From RGIG3002 sp045546775 (GTDB lineage: Bacteria; Bacillota; Clostridia; Lachnospirales; Lachnospiraceae), in the NCBI GenBank assembly GCA_045546775.1, contig JAZQDM010000003.1, positions 1 through 60,047 of the forward strand: a stretch of 60,047 bases of DNA, written 5' to 3'. A program made the translations under genes and the position numbers. The notes beneath the pieces are model-generated. The model saw only the letters and a list, made by a program, of their open reading frames with translations. It had not been told where the DNA came from and searched no databases. Each line of letters begins with the position of its first letter. The stretch's first letter is position 1. Shown here in pieces: positions 59,819 through 60,047 of the stretch.

Positions 59819-60047
59819 ATAAATTATGATGTGTACATTAAAACGGACTTGTTATGGCTCTGTAGTTAAAAACACATTTACACCTATGGTGACGACTGGC
59901 AACAAAAATCGCCATTCCTTAAGACAAAAAAGTATTCACTTGTGGTTACCATTTCGATGTTTCTGTTTTTTACCATTGTTCCTCTGCCTATAAAAAAAAT
60001 ATGTTATCTATTATATTCCAACCTTCCCATCCATGATATCACTCCCC
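59819..60047. other. Right-hand intergenic stretch, no gene supported
   Basis: About 230 nt with only short open frames. A minus-strand frame of 30 codons starts near 59970 (MVKNRNIEMV...) behind an AGAGG, but nothing else supports it. I see no promoter I would defend. Confidence 0.5.

Noticed and set aside
59819..60047. 30-codon minus-strand frame resembling a type I toxin peptide
   Set aside because: Not hydrophobic enough, no antisense RNA promoter recognised, and too short to support.
1..60047. tRNA and rRNA genes
   Set aside because: None recognised on either strand in the intergenic stretches examined.

Overview
The window looks like a chromosomal segment of a low-GC Clostridia genome, most likely Lachnospiraceae. 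The grounds are gene content and order (tig-clpP-clpX-lon-engB, a DUF4250 protein, a RACo-like ASKHA protein, a GerMN lipoprotein, comEA/comEC, a DUF4430 plus S-component B12 locus), strong Shine-Dalgarno sites and several TTG/GTG starts. Most genes lie on the minus strand. I see no rRNA, tRNA, prophage, insertion sequence or classical CRISPR array. I do not name a species.

Layout. 1-6118: half of a heterodimeric ABC exporter (cut by the window edge) and its partner, a polysaccharide deacetylase, a coiled-coil protein of unknown function, and a RACo-like protein overlapping a DUF4250 gene. 6128-16144: clpB under CIRCE/HrcA control, an Rpn-type nuclease, a LexA-controlled Y-family polymerase with a YolD-like partner, a cadmium/zinc-type efflux operon (P-type ATPase, separate HMA protein, CadC-like repressor), an acyltransferase and an HD-GYP protein. 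16237-29113: a MacB/FtsX-like ABC pair, a small gene behind a sigma-28-like promoter, VanZ, truA, an AI-2E family permease, and the proteostasis block engB-lon-clpX-clpP-tig. 29258-39449: a two-gene importer with a fused permease-ATPase, a cobalamin riboswitch with DUF4430 and ECF S-component genes, holA, an aldolase, an ArsR-SdpI module, an XRE regulator, and mntP behind a manganese (yybP-ykoY) riboswitch. 39690-47582: a PD-(D/E)XK-like nuclease preceded by an unusual array, comEC, gerMN, a two-component system, comEA and a DMT permease. 48091-57841: an M50 protease, a solute-binding protein, and arginine biosynthesis (argC-GNAT-argJ-argB-argD minus, argG plus). 57906-60047: a macrodomain protein, a HIRAN protein and four tiny genes.

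Two things stand out. First, 40548-40872 fills the gap between comEC and the nuclease gene with a strict 53-bp-period array. Only AGTCGG and CCGAC(C/T) recur, in inverted alternation. They are separated by length-constant but sequence-variable segments of 19 nt and 22 nt (23 once). This resembles dual-spacer guide arrays more than CRISPR, or else a helically phased protein-binding array; the adjacent nuclease makes a new system plausible but unproven.

Second, four long foldback elements (32552-32777, 47624-47866, 55723-55995, 56150-56412) share a two-hairpin core with compensatory changes and a short CTAAG motif. Their 50-90 bp arms are self-complementary but differ between copies. One lies in the leader of the B12 operon, one in the predicted argC leader, one just upstream of the DMT permease, and one upstream of the argG operators.

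Functionally the window combines protein quality control, metal and vitamin homeostasis under riboswitch or repressor control, DNA uptake genes and arginine synthesis. Everything here is read by eye from sequence; no database search was run.
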